A stretch of 64,000 bases of DNA from Melitaea cinxia (GCF_905220565.1 NC_059396.1:5057206-5121205), one strand, 5' to 3'. Shown: positions 36,301 through 51,300, numbered from the stretch's first letter. Notes: a model not told the origin generated them from the letters alone. A program made the numbers and translations.

Positions 36301-39300
36301 AAGTTACCTCATAACTTTTTACTGGGTGTACCGAGTTCCAATAACGCTTATTTAATGGACTATTTTTTCGAATACCTACGATGTAAATAGTAGTTAGTGC
36401 ATTTTCGATTACAAACAAACATTGTTCGTGACAGACTAATGTTTAAAAAAATACTTTCCATCTTCTATTGAGTGCTAATAATTATTTTTACTGTTTGTAT
36501 GTTTATTGTACTGTGTGGCTACGGTACTAAAGAATATATCCACCCCCTCTCTTCCCGTGGGTGTCATAAGAGGCGACAAAGGGATAACACAGTTCCGCTA
36601 CCACCTTGGAACTTAAAAAGCCGACCGGTGGCGGGAGAACCATCCAACTGCTGGCTTTGAAATACACAGGCCGAAGACGGGCAGCGGCGTCTTCGGTGCG
36701 ACAAAGCCAGTACTGCGGTCACCAACCCGCCTGCCCAGCGTGGTGGCTGTGGGCAGAACACATGAGTTCACGTTATTTTTGGCGTAAACTTGTGGCACAG
36801 GCCTATGTCCAGCAGTGGACTGTATAGGCTGTAATGATGAATTATTTTTAATAAAGATATACAACATAATCTTCGTCTGTCTATCCGTAAACTTGCAGTA
36901 GAGCAGCGTAGCAAATGAAGCTCCAACTATTACGAGTATATTGGGACAAATAACAGTCCATCCATTTTTGCAATTAAAAAAAAAGTTGTGCAATGTAGAG
37001 ACCGTAGGTTTTTTAGGGTTTATATATTTAGGTAATTTGAATTAAGGTTGAGATTAATAAATAATAATTTGTAAAATGTTAAATATATTATATAAATTTT
37101 ACACAATTATGGTTGGTCAATTATATACCATACCCGTAGAGTTTTTTTTCTTATGAATACACTAGATGAGTGGACGAATTTCTCGCAATTTGATCATTAT
37201 TATTATTGATTGACTCTTACAGTTGCAACCACTCTGGTATAGTGGTGTGAGTGTTCGCTTAAAACACCGACGATTTGCCGGTTCGATTCCCACCCGTGAT
37301 AGATAATTCTTTCCGATTTGATTGAGTATTCTTGTGGGTCTCCCCGGTACACGGTGGTGATAAAGCTCCAATACTTCTCCTATATGGAGAATGAGGCCTA
37401 TATTTAGGCCCAACAGTGGGATGTTAAGGGCTGAATGCATCCATGCTTACAGTTTCTGGTCTGCTGTTAATTTTTAGTGTTGTTTTTTGAAATAAATAGG
37501 TTATTCAATGAAATCTTTTCGTTAGTGCGCTTAAAACTATGGAGATTAGGTTGTTTTTTTATAGAACATAAATACACTTTTAGTGGGTACAATGCTTTAT
37601 TGAAAGCTCGTCTCGTTATATAACTACTAGCTGTGCTCGTGACTTCGTCTGCTTGGAATTAAACAAAAATAATTATTGTTTAATTCCCATTATCAAAAAA
37701 AACTGAAATAAAAGTAGCCTAAGTTACTTCGTATTACCTCAGCTATCTGCCAGTGAAAGTCCCGTTAAAATCGGTCCAGCCTTTTCCGAGATTAGCCGGA
37801 ACAAACAGACAGACAGACAGACAAAAATTTTAAAAAATGCTATTTCGGTATATGTAGCGTGTATAACATACATATGAATTTAGTTAAAAGCGGTTATTTT
37901 AATATTACAAACAGAAACTCCAATTTTATTTATTTGTATAGATGAACATAATTGTGTTTGCTCGCAAACGAAAAAAAAACCGACTTCAATTACATCGACG
38001 AGTAATACAACGTAGATTGACGAAAAAATAGTCAAGTAACTACGCGTTATCAAAAATTACTCAAAAAGTAGTTATCAGATCTCAATAAAATTTATATGTG
38101 ACTACATGACAAACTTCAGCTTTCGATTAAATTAAAAATTATCAAAATCGGTACACCCAGTAAAAAGTTATTCCGGATTTTCGAGAGTTTCCCTCGATTT
38201 CTCTGGGATCCCATCATCAGATCCTGGTTTCCTTAGTATGGTACCAAACTAGGGATATCCCCTTTCCAACATAAAAAGAATTATCAAAATCGGTACATCC
38301 AGTAGAAAGTTATGTGGTATAATACAACGTAGGTCGGCGAAAAAAGCGTCAAGTAAAAACGCATTATTAGATATAACTCGAAAACTAGTTGTTAGATCTC
38401 AAATAAATTTAAATGGGACCAATTGGCGCACACCACCTTTCGATTAAAACAAAATTTGTCGAAATCGGTCTACCCGGTCAAAAGTTCTGATGTAACATAC
38501 AAAAAAAAAAAATTGAGTCGAATTGAGAACCTCCTCCTTTTTTGGAAGTCGGTTAAAAATAAAAAACCTAAAGGCATTTATATCTGACTTTTGTGGCAGA
38601 AAACTGTAACTGTAATTTTTATGTAAGTAAATCAAACCAAATCAAATCTGTGACATATATACTGCACATTACATCTATTGTTTTAAAACATTGTTAAGTT
38701 TTGTTACACTTTACTACTCTAGAAGAGAAAAAACTAAGTGTCGGATCACGTAGTACGATCCCATCTGATCAACGCTTTACTACCATCAGAGCGAGGACGT
38801 GACAGGTAAAGTCACGATTTAACAATATATAATATGTTATATAGACCCCAAGTGTGTAGGTTATCACTAATCTTGAAAACTTAATAGTTAATTTTCATAT
38901 ATGACGTGTTGGCGCAGTCTTCGTAACTGGCTGATATGCTAGCGGCAGTGGGTTCGATCTCCGAGCATGAAAATTTTCTAAGGCCGTACATATTGTAGTG
39001 CTTGTGTATTGAGTGTTTCCGAATTCATACCGTAGTTAAGACCGTCGGGGTCGAAGCTTTCGTTAACTTATTATTATTTTCGTTAACTTATTTTTTTGAC
39101 ATCAAAATTCTCGTGTCACAAACTATTTACCATACTGCTCTGAAACGGCTGGACAAATTTTTATGAAATCTTTATGAAAACATCTATTTTTCATACCTCT
39201 AAATTATAGGGGGTGGGGGGGATAAAGGCATCATAACATATAATGGCAAAACAACGTTTGCGGGGTCAGTTAGTTCTTATGTAAAACTGTTTCTTCAGTT

Positions 39301-42300
39301 ACTTTTATCACTAGTTAATTGGTTATTTATTGTTAACAATGGTTTAACGCTTTATGATATTGCTTTATGAAGCATATTAATCAATAGAATACAAATAAAT
39401 GAATTAACTTTTACATAAATCTTACAGAAGATAAGAACCACTTTGCATGTTGTTTATTCAACATGGGCAAACTAAAAATTTCAACACTAATCAACAACGA
39501 AATTGATTTTAATCGAGATGAACTATTTCAAAAATATTCACAGAGAAATCTCTCCGAATTTCAAACGAGCTTTACCATACGAAAATATTAATTAAAATCC
39601 CCTAAATAATTCCGACGTGAAATGCTTTAAAAATATTTGTTCGAACTCGGGAGCGAATACAAATTGTTTCATTATTAAAGTATTTTAGGCTCGTGTGATA
39701 GCATCTGTCCGAAATAAATTAATTATAACGACATTTATAAGCTTCCAATTAACGGTCATCTCTGTAAATGTAAATATTAATTAAATTAACAAGACATTAC
39801 GTAAGATAATCAATAATATAACTTATTACCTAAGCACGATGTAAAACTATACTTCTTAATATTTTTATTTTGATATTATTAAGCTTATTGTTAAGTTGAA
39901 TAATAATAATAATAAATACTCTTTGTTGTACACAATTAAGGAATTAGGTGTTTTATTTTTATTTCTGAAAAATACATTTTGTTTTATAAATGTTAAGTAT
40001 AATAACATATCTTTTTCCTCAGCTCAAGAGACAGCGTTCTTCCTCATCAGCTCAAATTGAGCTCAAGTCTGACCTGTCGTCTCGTTGGTGGCTTAACCAG
40101 AGAGCAGAGAGCCATCTGCCACAATTCTGCTGACACATCAGCCATAGCATTTGAAGGTCTCCAATTGGCAGTCAAGGAATGCCAGCACCAGTTTCGTTGG
40201 CACAGGTGGAACTGCTCGAGTCTTTTATCGAAAAGTGCCAATCCACATGCTAGTAGTATTATGAAAAGAGGTAAGGTATATTTAAAAATCCTTAATTATA
40301 AACCGATTTTTTTTTTTTTACTTTATATGCAATTAGCAAAATAATATTAATTTAATTTTGAGTGTATGTATATTCTTATTTCTCGACATAAATTATACAT
40401 TAAAACAGTACAAGTGAATACGAATATTGTACATGCACTGAAATGAGCTAAATGTAAATGTTTCTGGGAGTCAACATTACTTTTCATAATCTGATCGTTA
40501 AACAATAAAAACTTCGAGAGGACGGTGTATACTTATTAAATTATGTTCGTTCGAAATGGGTCGCACTGACTTCGTAATCTACATGTAGGTGGCACCAATC
40601 AACGTTATATTAAAATCAGTCCCAAGTGTAATTCTAAACGAAAATTTTATTAAAATAAACGGAAACAAATATTCAAACCAATCGCGATCGGTTATTACAA
40701 TCCGAATTTATTACGACGAAAAATTATACACGCATATTAAGACCCAATGAACGGAGGGTCCGACCGTATTATGTTCCTGCGGTATTTACTGATCGCCGTA
40801 AGTCTTTATGTCTATATCTCTTAGTGTGAAAAGGCTTTGTCGATCTTATTTTTTCCACAATCATCGCACACGTTGACGTGGAAATTTACGAGCATGGAGG
40901 ATGGGAGATAACAAATAATAAGACAGGCCTTGGTGGCCAGGTGTGGCCGCTCCCGCGCCCGCGATTTCACGCTACGTGTGGGTCCAGCCGAGCCCCGCTC
41001 GCCGACTTTACCAATTAATATTTTAACTGGAATTGTCTGAATACAAACTAACTCGATTCTCTCGATACACGCAGATATAGAATCGTACACGTTTTGTTTT
41101 GACCTTTTGTACAACAAGGTGAAATTATCAACTTAAGTCTTCTCATGTAACGTAAATTCCTATACAAATATTAAAACATTAATTAGACAAGGATTACTTT
41201 CAAACATTTTACCAGTTTTATTGTTTGACAGATCCAACACATTAATATTAGTAACACACCGTAACAACATCTTCCGGCCCTTCAACGAAACGATTCCGTT
41301 TAAATTGAAAAATAATGAAAAAATAGCGTAGCTAAACACTTAAACATCTTTCTTAACATGCCTATTGTTAAAATCTCGATTGAAACGTCTTCGGATGAAC
41401 GAAACTAAAAAAAAAATCGAAGAACAAATCAAGAGAGGCTTTTAAATAGGATAATGGCGATCAATGATCGACGAAGAAAGATAATAATGAATCCGGACCT
41501 TTGGATTTTTTCAGCCAATCGTGTGATGCGTCGATGAAAGAAGTGGACGTATGGCATTCTGGATAGATCGCAGGATTCGTTTCGCTTCCACAAGATCCTC
41601 CACACGTTGTTAGCGCTCTTGTTGTACGTGTTGCTGACACAATGTAGACAATTTTATGACCTTTGTCGAGCTAATGAGATTATTGTTGGAAATCTTTTCA
41701 CCTTAAGCGTTAATAGTCGTAGATGGGAAGCGAGATTAGAGCACAAGTCTAATGTCGGTGATATGACATGAGAGAATGGCGCTCAGTACGAGTCAGGGTG
41801 GCGAGTTGGCGCGCATGCCTTGATTTAAATCTGAAGGCAGCGCGAGCGCACGTGACCTGAATACGCAAGCTGGATGTGTCATAAAAAAGTGACATTTATT
41901 GGCATCTTATATCAACTACGTGTCAACAGGTGACGAAGCGACGACGACAAAATATGATTATGATGCCGCAAAAACGAGATGCATCGTTATAAAATGTCTT
42001 ATCTGACAGCCTGCCGTGGGAATCCTGCCACAAAATTGACATCTTCATTGTATAAACGTAATAAAAAAATATTCGGATCCTGACAAGATATTTATAAAGT
42101 AATTAGTAGGTATGAGAAAATTAAATTTAAACATAAAAACAATTACATAGATACTAAGAAAGAGTGGCGCCCTAAAATAACAGTTTAAGAGCTTAAATAA
42201 GATGGAGACGTGTCGAAATGTCTGAACGCTGACGGGTCCGACCTTCTAATGGCCATGATAACATCTCATTCGATGTAGACCCGAGTCATGCTCATCCAGA

Positions 42301-45300
42301 TTCCTCTGAACTGTGAGAAACAACACAAAAGGTCCATAAAATTATGAATTTGTTAAAAGTACACCGATTTGGACGTGACATGGAGTACTTTTTAACCGAT
42401 TTCGAAAAAGGAGGAGGTTACTCATTCGACCGTATATATGTATGTTCAGGGATAACTTCGTCGTTTATGAACCGATTTTGATAATTCTTTTTTTGTTGGA
42501 AAGGAAAAAATCCTAAATGTGGTACCATGATAAGGAAACTAGGATCTGGTGATGGAATCTTAGAGAAATCGAGGGAAACCCTCGAAAATACGCATAACTT
42601 TTTACTGGATGTATCGATTTTGATGATTTTTAATTTAATCGAAAGCCGACATTTATCATTGAGAAGCGCAACTAAACTATAATTTTCAATTATATTAATT
42701 TTATCCCATTTCTAAAAACGTAAAACCAATTCTTCATTGAGAGTTTATTCTACGAAAAAACTAGTATCTAATATAAATATGTAACACAAGGACTTGCAAC
42801 CGTGGTTAAATATCGTTTCGGTGATTAACGATTCGCAACACCCAGGTAACTCACAAGCCTTAATTGGTCCGAACCTTTTCTAAGCTTAAATTCTAATTAA
42901 TGGACGTTTCGTCATAAAAATATTGATGTATAAAATCTAAATCGTTTGAAAAAACTGTTATAATTGCGACTAATAAAATATATAACAATTTTCTGTAATA
43001 TCTAAACGATTTTTTATATCAAGAAGTATACGAATTTTTATATCATATTTTAGATTACATATAAACTGATACTTAGTATTAATCCTGTAGTTTTTAGTGA
43101 CTGGTATTTAACGTAATCAATATTTTAGCATATCGTAATCAATAATCGTGATTTTGTGTGAGTCGACTAAATTATACTAATTATTACTTGCGGCAAGTTT
43201 TCTATGCTTTGCAAAATATCCAAAATTCATATATTCGGGATCCTGAAATGACTTTCTAAGATAGCCAGGTTAACCTAATTTACTATTAATAAGCGCTATT
43301 TTGATCCGTGGGTTTCGTATAAGGCGACTAAGGGACACTACCACCTACCTAACAGTTCCACTACCACCTTGGAATTTATAAAGCCGACCGATGACGGAAT
43401 AACTATCCAACTGCTGGCTTTGGCACACAGTCCGAAGGCGCGCAGCAGTGTCTTCGGTGCGTCAAAGCTAGCCCTGCGGTCACCAACCCGCCTGCCCAGC
43501 GTGGTGACTATGTGCAACACACATGAGTTCACGCCATTTTTTGGCGCGAACTTGTGAAGAACTATGTCCAACAGTGGACTGCGATAGGCTGAAGTGAAGC
43601 GGTATTTTAAAATCTCGAACACAAAAGTTCTATAAATGACTTTCTTCTGAGTAACTAAACTAACCTTTGTTTTACTATTTTGAAGGTTAAAGGCGACATT
43701 AAGGTTGAGGAAGTTAGTACTTCAGACAGGCTAAATTGAAATTTACTTTTACATTTAAACTGTAACCTAACTCACAGAACCCTGCCGAGAGCCTGAGCAA
43801 ATAATGCTTATTGGTATATTAGGCAGAGATATTGGAAATATTTTATTAACCTGATGAAACGATGATAATGCTCGTCAATCCGATCCGATCCGAATCCGAA
43901 ATACTACCTCTTTCCGATTACTGTTTTGAAATTTACCTACCTTTAACTAAGTTTTATTAACTTCTATTTGTGATCAAATTTTATAACAATGACACTTATT
44001 CTTCACATTTATTTATCGTTCATTTTATTACTAAAACAAAACCAACATCTTAAAGCTCCTACATAATGATTTTACTGTAGAACAGTCATTGCAAAAAACA
44101 CTTAAACATGCAACCAGGGAGGTCTTAATAAACTGTTTTATCAATTTGATAAGAACATAATTACCACATAAAGTGATTTTCTTTTCCGAGATAAGTAAGT
44201 AAATAGTTCATTCATTTTTGGCACCAGATTTATAGCCTATCAAGCTGAAAGCGAGAATCACCACGAAAAACTATTTTAGAATAACAAAGTAGGGAATCGT
44301 AAATTACCGAGATGTTCGCAAGCGTGGGCGCGACGTCGGCGCAGCAGCACGCCTTAAAAACCATGTTACACAACACGGAAAAAGACGACCACCGCGGAGG
44401 CTATCGGAAAAACCAATCAATATGCGCATCCCATTAAATAAATGTCCACATTCAACCGTTCATTTTTAAATAAAGAATCGAACATGAAAATAAAACGTTC
44501 AATATGATAATTAAAATTTGTATTTACTTAGGAGCGATGTAAGATTTTTTTGCTGTCCGGCGCCGAGTTGCCGTACATGGCCAGCATGGTGATTTGCCAA
44601 TTTAATCCGCGATTCGAGGAACCGAGGTGGCGCTGCGTTCGTGACGTGCTCTCCACTCACCTGTCCACTAGAAGAGCGTTACTCGTTTTTGTTCCCGACC
44701 ATCCACCGTCGTCAAACGATGTCTACAACAACAACACTCCCAAATACGAGGGTCTACATGAAGTGTAACACCTAAACATTATGTTAAGCACGTTGTTTAT
44801 CATTCGTTCGAAATTATACGAAAACGAAATTTCACTTGCAGAAATCGTATCGTAAATCGACATCGCTTTTTCGTTCACAACTTTTATCGAAAATAATTAC
44901 ATGTCATGCATTATTGAAACAAAGGCAAGAAAAACAACAGAGCTACAAGTGTAAGGGAAGAATTTAAAATCTGTCACCCGTTCGAAATTCAGAGCATTCA
45001 ATAAAAAGGTTACAAATGAATAATGAAATTCATTAGAGGAGTTTAATGTGATCGAAGAATACTGGACCTTGTAGACTTTAATGATAAATTGGAACGAGAT
45101 AACAGTATTTAATAGCTTCATTGGAAGACGAATATTATTTGATTTAACTTACGTAGCTTCTTGTCAATAAAATTACTTATTAACGTAAAAAATAAGAGTT
45201 TTTATTAAATGACATTAGTTCTAAATGCAATCTACTGACCTGTGACCTACAATCTGATAGTACTATGTTACTAATGTCAATGAGGAGAAAAGTAGCATTT

Positions 45301-48300
45301 GATATACTTTTTGGTTAATGTTATTATTCAAATAGCTTGACATATTCAATATTTGTATATTACAACTCACCAATACGATACAAATAAGTCATATAAAAAT
45401 ACCAGCCAACCCAGTAGGTACATAAGAATCCACTAAATTCTGATTATCTGACCTGATTATCTGACCTGATACCTACTAATGGTAGACAGTAGGTATAAGG
45501 ATACCCTCATCATATCATCCTCATATCTTGCAACTGCAACTTTTATTTACCTTCACTATCTACACTACTTCAATAAGAGTTTGCGGAGGTGTTAGCTGAA
45601 TCTACCTAAAATGTCCGTAATAAAATCTAAAATATTTATTAGCTTCGACTCACGGTGGGGCAAGTCCCCTTGCCCACGCCCATGTTATAAGGATATAGCA
45701 ATTATATAACTAAATGCTTTGCGTTACGTCAGATTATCAAAACCTCACTTGTGTATGACCGACACTGTAAGGCTATCTACTAAATGTTATTAAATCATTG
45801 TAATCAGAAATTAATACCTACTTCCATTAGATTATCCCAGTAAAATCACCCGTATAATAGTCTCAATTTACACTGAAATACATCACATTTAGTTTACGAC
45901 CACAATACTCACATATTATTCTTCAACCATGAGCATAAACAAGCAATTAAATTATCACACAATAAAGACAGACCGATCGATACAATCACGCAATTGCATC
46001 AAGACAAATAAATTGTAAATAATGAGATTAACTACATGACATTGTATAATAGAATTATTGATTAGCGTTATACTAATACCCATAAACAAACATACGATAA
46101 TCCTTCATATAAGAAAATCTTTTATAACTAAAAATACATCAGTATTTTCCTATATTAATGTAGGTAAAGTATTGGTATCGTTTATTAATAACTAACTCTT
46201 AGCAAAGTATAAGTCATTTGAGACAAAAGCTCGATATTACGCGATGGGTTGTGTTGTAACGGTTTTTGCGTTACATATTAATAATTAATCAATCGCATAC
46301 CCTCAAAAAGACTTATTCATTAAATCTTTCGTTGAAAAGTAGGCATGTAGAAACAAATGAGTACTTTAGTCATCGATTGCTTACCAGAGATGAAGCTTAC
46401 TTGGCTGACTACTTTTGAATTGCAATTTATCAGTAATAATGGCAGAATTCTTGATATCGTTTAACGTATGTAGGTATTTTATGTATATTAATCAAAACTA
46501 CTTTTAAAAGAAAACATCACGAAAAATATGTGATATCCACTTTACTCCTTAAGTACTATCTGAGAATACGAAACGAAAGCAATACAATGAACACATACTT
46601 TAAAATTAATGCGAAAAAACCAAATGTCAAGACTCGCAAGTCAGCACCGCACGATTTTGATACATTACACGCTAGCCTTGCTTGGCGTATAACCGCCTAC
46701 CGTCGTGAAATCATCAAATTCGAACTACAAAGTATTATAAATCGTTTCGTATCTGTTTTATCGCGTCTCCAACGATCGACAAATATAAATTTGTCACCGG
46801 TCACTGGAAAAAGGCCAGGCCAGTTTATAAATAAACAATAACAGTACCCTATTTGGTTTGTACACCGTAACATTCGTCTGTCTGTAGTCAATGCCAGTTG
46901 ATAGTGCAGCGGAAATATTTATATGGAACGACTTACTGGTTAACTTAAATAATTTAGGATTGATATGAACTAACTGTCATTAGTTTACATCTAAGACTTT
47001 TCGATTACAAAATAATATTTTATATAATTTACTTACATCGTGAATATAGTAATAATTTAAGCAAGGCGACGAAATTTCAATTTTAAATCAACACGGCTGT
47101 TCTTTTCTTTATGATTATGTTTCGTGTCGACATTTTTGGTGTTGAAAACTCTTTTAATTGGCTTCTCGTGGAAATCGTACACGTGTAAAAGGACCTCATA
47201 TTCTATAAAAATATTTCATCTGACGAACGATTTATAATGATTAACATATGTATCTGAATCGCCCTAAACCATACGATGTCTACTTTTTGCGAGGTTTGAC
47301 GATCTAGAACCGATACGAATATGTTTTAAGAGTTTTATACATTTTCATGCGCTTATAAAATATACGCAAGATAAAAAATGACCGTGGATTTATTAAAACT
47401 GCCTTTACATGTTTCGACGTCGAGAAAATTCGAGAATGATATAAAAGTATTTTAATTAAAGAAGTTGGTTTTTATACTTTACCAAGTACTACGAGTATAT
47501 ATAAAAACGCATTTGACAACAAAAATATGGTTCCTTTGATCAACACACAACATTTTTGGTTTTACTTATTTGTGAATAAAAATAAAATTGTAATAATTTC
47601 AATCAACGGTATCTCCCTCTCAATTAGGCTCTGCACCCACTAATCTCTTCAGATAACGTAGCAGTATTAACCACTTGCCACAATCAAATTAATTTAGTCG
47701 ATTCTCAAACGATTCATTGACTAAGATAATACTGGACATGTCGTGAGAACTCCACGAGGCATAAAATATTTAAAATCAAAAAAATATATATATCAAAAGC
47801 TTCTTGAATAAAAAATATACATTTTAATATTTTGTTTAATTTTGAATAGCACAGATTAGATTACAATTTGAATTAATCGTAAAATCGTTAACTCCGTTAC
47901 AAGTTACAACATCCAATCAAAATTCCGATAATAAAACATCAGCGTTTACGTCAAAACATTAATTTATCTAAGAAAAGGTGGCAGCGCAATTACAACACAA
48001 TAATTGCCCATTAAACGAGTATAGCTTTTAAAATCGCAACGATGCCTACGACACGGCGAGTCCATTGAGTTCGATACAATGAAATAGCAGGCATAGCACA
48101 TTATTAGCCCGACTAACTTACAACCGAATACAATTAACTAAGCACCGGTCGCATCCGACCGAAGTCGAATGCAAATCGCTATCTTTATGGTTAAAAGATT
48201 ACATTGTTCGAGGCCAATAGCTTATCTTTGAATCTCGAATGGTTCTATTTAATTTATTGCAATAAAATAGATAAATGGAGATCGCGACGTCCGCGTTCCG

Positions 48301-51300
48301 GAGATCGAAGCGGTGAACGCGAAAGCATAGTTGATATTATAACAGATGCATTGCGGAGATAACATGCGGCAAGACATCAGCAATTTCGCATTGGAATCTA
48401 TAAGCGTGTAATTATTTTTTGTACTCTTCACTTATCTTTTCTTTGATTTTTTTGTCTCGTTTATAATATGAAATGTCTTCTTATTAAATGCCTTTTGGTT
48501 TATTAATTAAATTGATATCTATCTAAAGTGTTACTAATTGAATCAATTAATTATTCAACAGGTTTCCGTGAAACGGCATTCCTGTATGCTCTAATGTCAG
48601 CAGGAGTGGCACACTCTATCGCACGCGCCTGCGCACAAGGCCGCCTGCTGTCCTGTGGCTGCGACCCTCTCGGCTACCGCGCCTCCCATGACCGAGGGAG
48701 AGCGAGGGCTAACAAGTGGGAATGGAGCGGTTGCTCTCATAACTTAGCCTTTGGCATTGAATTCTCAAAAAAGTTTCTAGACGTCCGAGAACAAGTAGAT
48801 GATTTACAGTCGAAGATCAACGTGCATAACAATAATGCTGGACGATCTGTAAGTAACAAAATATTCTGAAATATTTATAGTTTTTGATCAAAATTTTGAT
48901 AAAATTTTAAATTTAATAATCGAAATAACTTTTTAAACTATCTACAATCACTATTATTAAAACGTAATAATGGTTATTTGTCATGTTTATGATTATATAT
49001 TTCAATATATCGGTATTCTTGCAAACCCCTTGAACTCGGGTGCGGTTTACCCGTCTTACCCCGGTTTATGTCCTAATAACTAAATCTTACCTTTGTAAAG
49101 GAACGTACTTTTAAGAACAAACGAAAAAGCAACGACAAAAAAATATTAATCGCTAGCTTAAGAAACCCTTTCGAGTTTTAGCAACTCTGCTGATTCCTAT
49201 CATAGAAAAGTATTATGTTTTTAGCCGACTTCCAAAAAAGGAGGAGGTCCTCAATTCGATTGTATTTTTTATGTATTTCACCTCAGAACTTTTGACTGGG
49301 TGGACCTATTTCGATATTTTTTTAATAGAAAGATAGTGCCTGTCATCTGGACCCATTTTATTTTTATTGTGATCTGACAAGTACTTTTTGAGTTATATCT
49401 AATAATGCGTATTAACTTAACTATTTTTTTTTGTCGCATAACTTTTTATTGGGTATACCGATTTTGACAATTCATATTTTAATCGAAAGCCGATGCTGTC
49501 TTGTAATCCTAATTAATTTGATAGAGATCTGATGAACTTTTTGAGTCATCTTTGATAACGCGTATTCACTTGATTATTTTTTTCGTCTACCTACATCGTA
49601 TTACTTGTCGATGTAATAGAAGTCGGGTTTTTTTTTCGTTTGCGAACAAACACAGTTATATTACAAGAAATTAAAATAACATTCCTAATCACAAATACAC
49701 ATGTAAAGTATTATATTATTGTATAAAATATACATTCTAATACCCATAAGCTAGATGCCTGCTGCGTCTGACCTGATGGTTTACCTTGATTACTCACAAC
49801 TGTCATAAATTGTCAATGAGTGGATTCAAAAGTGTCAGATATTTTAAATGTGTAGTCTTTGATGTCGGTTCAATTTTGTTGTTTCGTAAATAATACAGTG
49901 ACAGTTGTTATAGTGGCAGAAACCAAATCGTAAGACAAATCTTAAAAAACTTCACTTTCGCCTTGCTATTGTGCGAATACTTTTGTGGTTTATACTGAAA
50001 TATGACTTCGCGCTGTCAAATTGGGTTACATCTTTTGGTATAGCTTCGAACAACTCGTCTGCAAATAACTTTATTACTTAATTTTAGGAACTTATTGCGA
50101 TTATCTTCTATCTTATTTTAAATACAACTAGCTGCCCGGACAGACTTCGTTCTGTCAATAGTAAATTTTTTTTGTATTAACACCTTCCGTGGGCCTTAAG
50201 GAACATGTTTACTATGGCGGATCGCGCGCTACATCGCCCGGTTTATATAGCTTGAGCAGGCGGTCGAGCGATGCGGGGCAGAGGGGATGGACTCGCCGTA
50301 GGCATCTCAATGCTCGCCAAGCATTAAAAATGTTTCGCTACTAATTACTTCTAACAACGATATCTCAAAAACTATTCATCTGATTGATTTAGTGTAAAGA
50401 GCAATTTTAATCTGCATTAAATGACTAAGCTAACTAACATATTCATTTGGATAAGGATTAATACCGAACTAAAGAAAATAGCTTTGAAAATAACGTAATG
50501 TTTTTAATTAAAAATGTTAACATAAAAGTGGTTATTGTAAGTCAACCGTAAGAGATAGAGATATGCTATCGCGGACTTTTTTGTAGCATTTTTATAGATT
50601 TTGAATTCTCTAGTACATTACTTAACTGTATCTTTGCTAGTTTACGCGGCGTTCGCGTGGAAAGTTCCCATTTGGCGAGATTTTTTGCGACCTCTTCAAC
50701 ATTTGTCGCCGTATTTCAGCTAATTTACATAAAAGCATAATAAATTATATACCTAAACCTTCCTCAAGAATTACTCTTTCTATTGTTGAAAACCGTATAA
50801 AAATCCGTTCAGTAGTTTTCGAGTTTATCGCGTTCAGACAGACAGGAGGACAGACAGGAGGACAGACAGGAGGACAGAAAGACGCGGCCGGGGGACTTAT
50901 TTTTATAATAAGTATAGATAAATAAGTAAATTCAAAAAATTGGATAAAGACAGTTAAATATAAAGAGAAATATTTATAATAGGCTCGTTGTACTTGCGAA
51001 AGCAACTAAATGGTGCTTAGATATTCCCTTTTTTTAAGCAATTGTTAAAATGTATCACTGTATGCTTTCCTAATAAAATATAATAATAAATAAATAAATA
51101 AAATAAATATTAATTTCCAACTGCAACATCAAACTGAAACTATCAGGGTGCGTTGTTAAATCTGTTTAAAACAAGAGTTAATTTACAGAAGGTATTGATG
51201 GTAGACAGAAGGGAATGACATGACAAAGGGCGAAATGACACCACTAGACTACGATGATCCTTCAACGGCTTTATTAGATGCGCTGCATAACATCAGTTTG

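Larger units (their letters stand above)
27324..40022 (+). other. Wnt10 intron 1 (about 12.7 kb)
   Basis: This is the interval between inferred exon 1 and exon 2. It is filled with a 281-bp tandem array, several SINEs, GAAGTCGG-type elements and non-LTR-like fragments, each listed separately. Between these it is AT-rich and featureless, apart from GC-richer unique stretches at 27.6-27.97, 33.44-34.01 and 34.9-35.0 kb. No other gene was seen inside it. Confidence 0.6.
40271..48561 (+). other. Wnt10 intron 2 (about 8.3 kb)
   Basis: The donor is GTAAGG and the acceptor TTCAACAG. The intron carries few repeats (42.39-42.66 and 43.30-43.61 kb) and several GC-richer unique blocks at 40.7-42.05, 44.29-44.77, 46.6-46.9 and 48.0-48.35 kb. 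Low repeat density with such blocks is what regulatory introns of developmental genes often look like; this is an inference. Confidence 0.85.

Noticed and set aside
36472..36660. ORF starting with a signal-peptide-like run
   Set aside because: From about residue 14 it reads into the 36508 retroelement copy; the hydrophobic start is chance AT-rich DNA.
46530..46841. 103-codon plus-strand ORF in intron 2
   Set aside because: It uses a non-ATG start (84 codons from ATG), with no motif, signal peptide or splice consistency with Wnt10.
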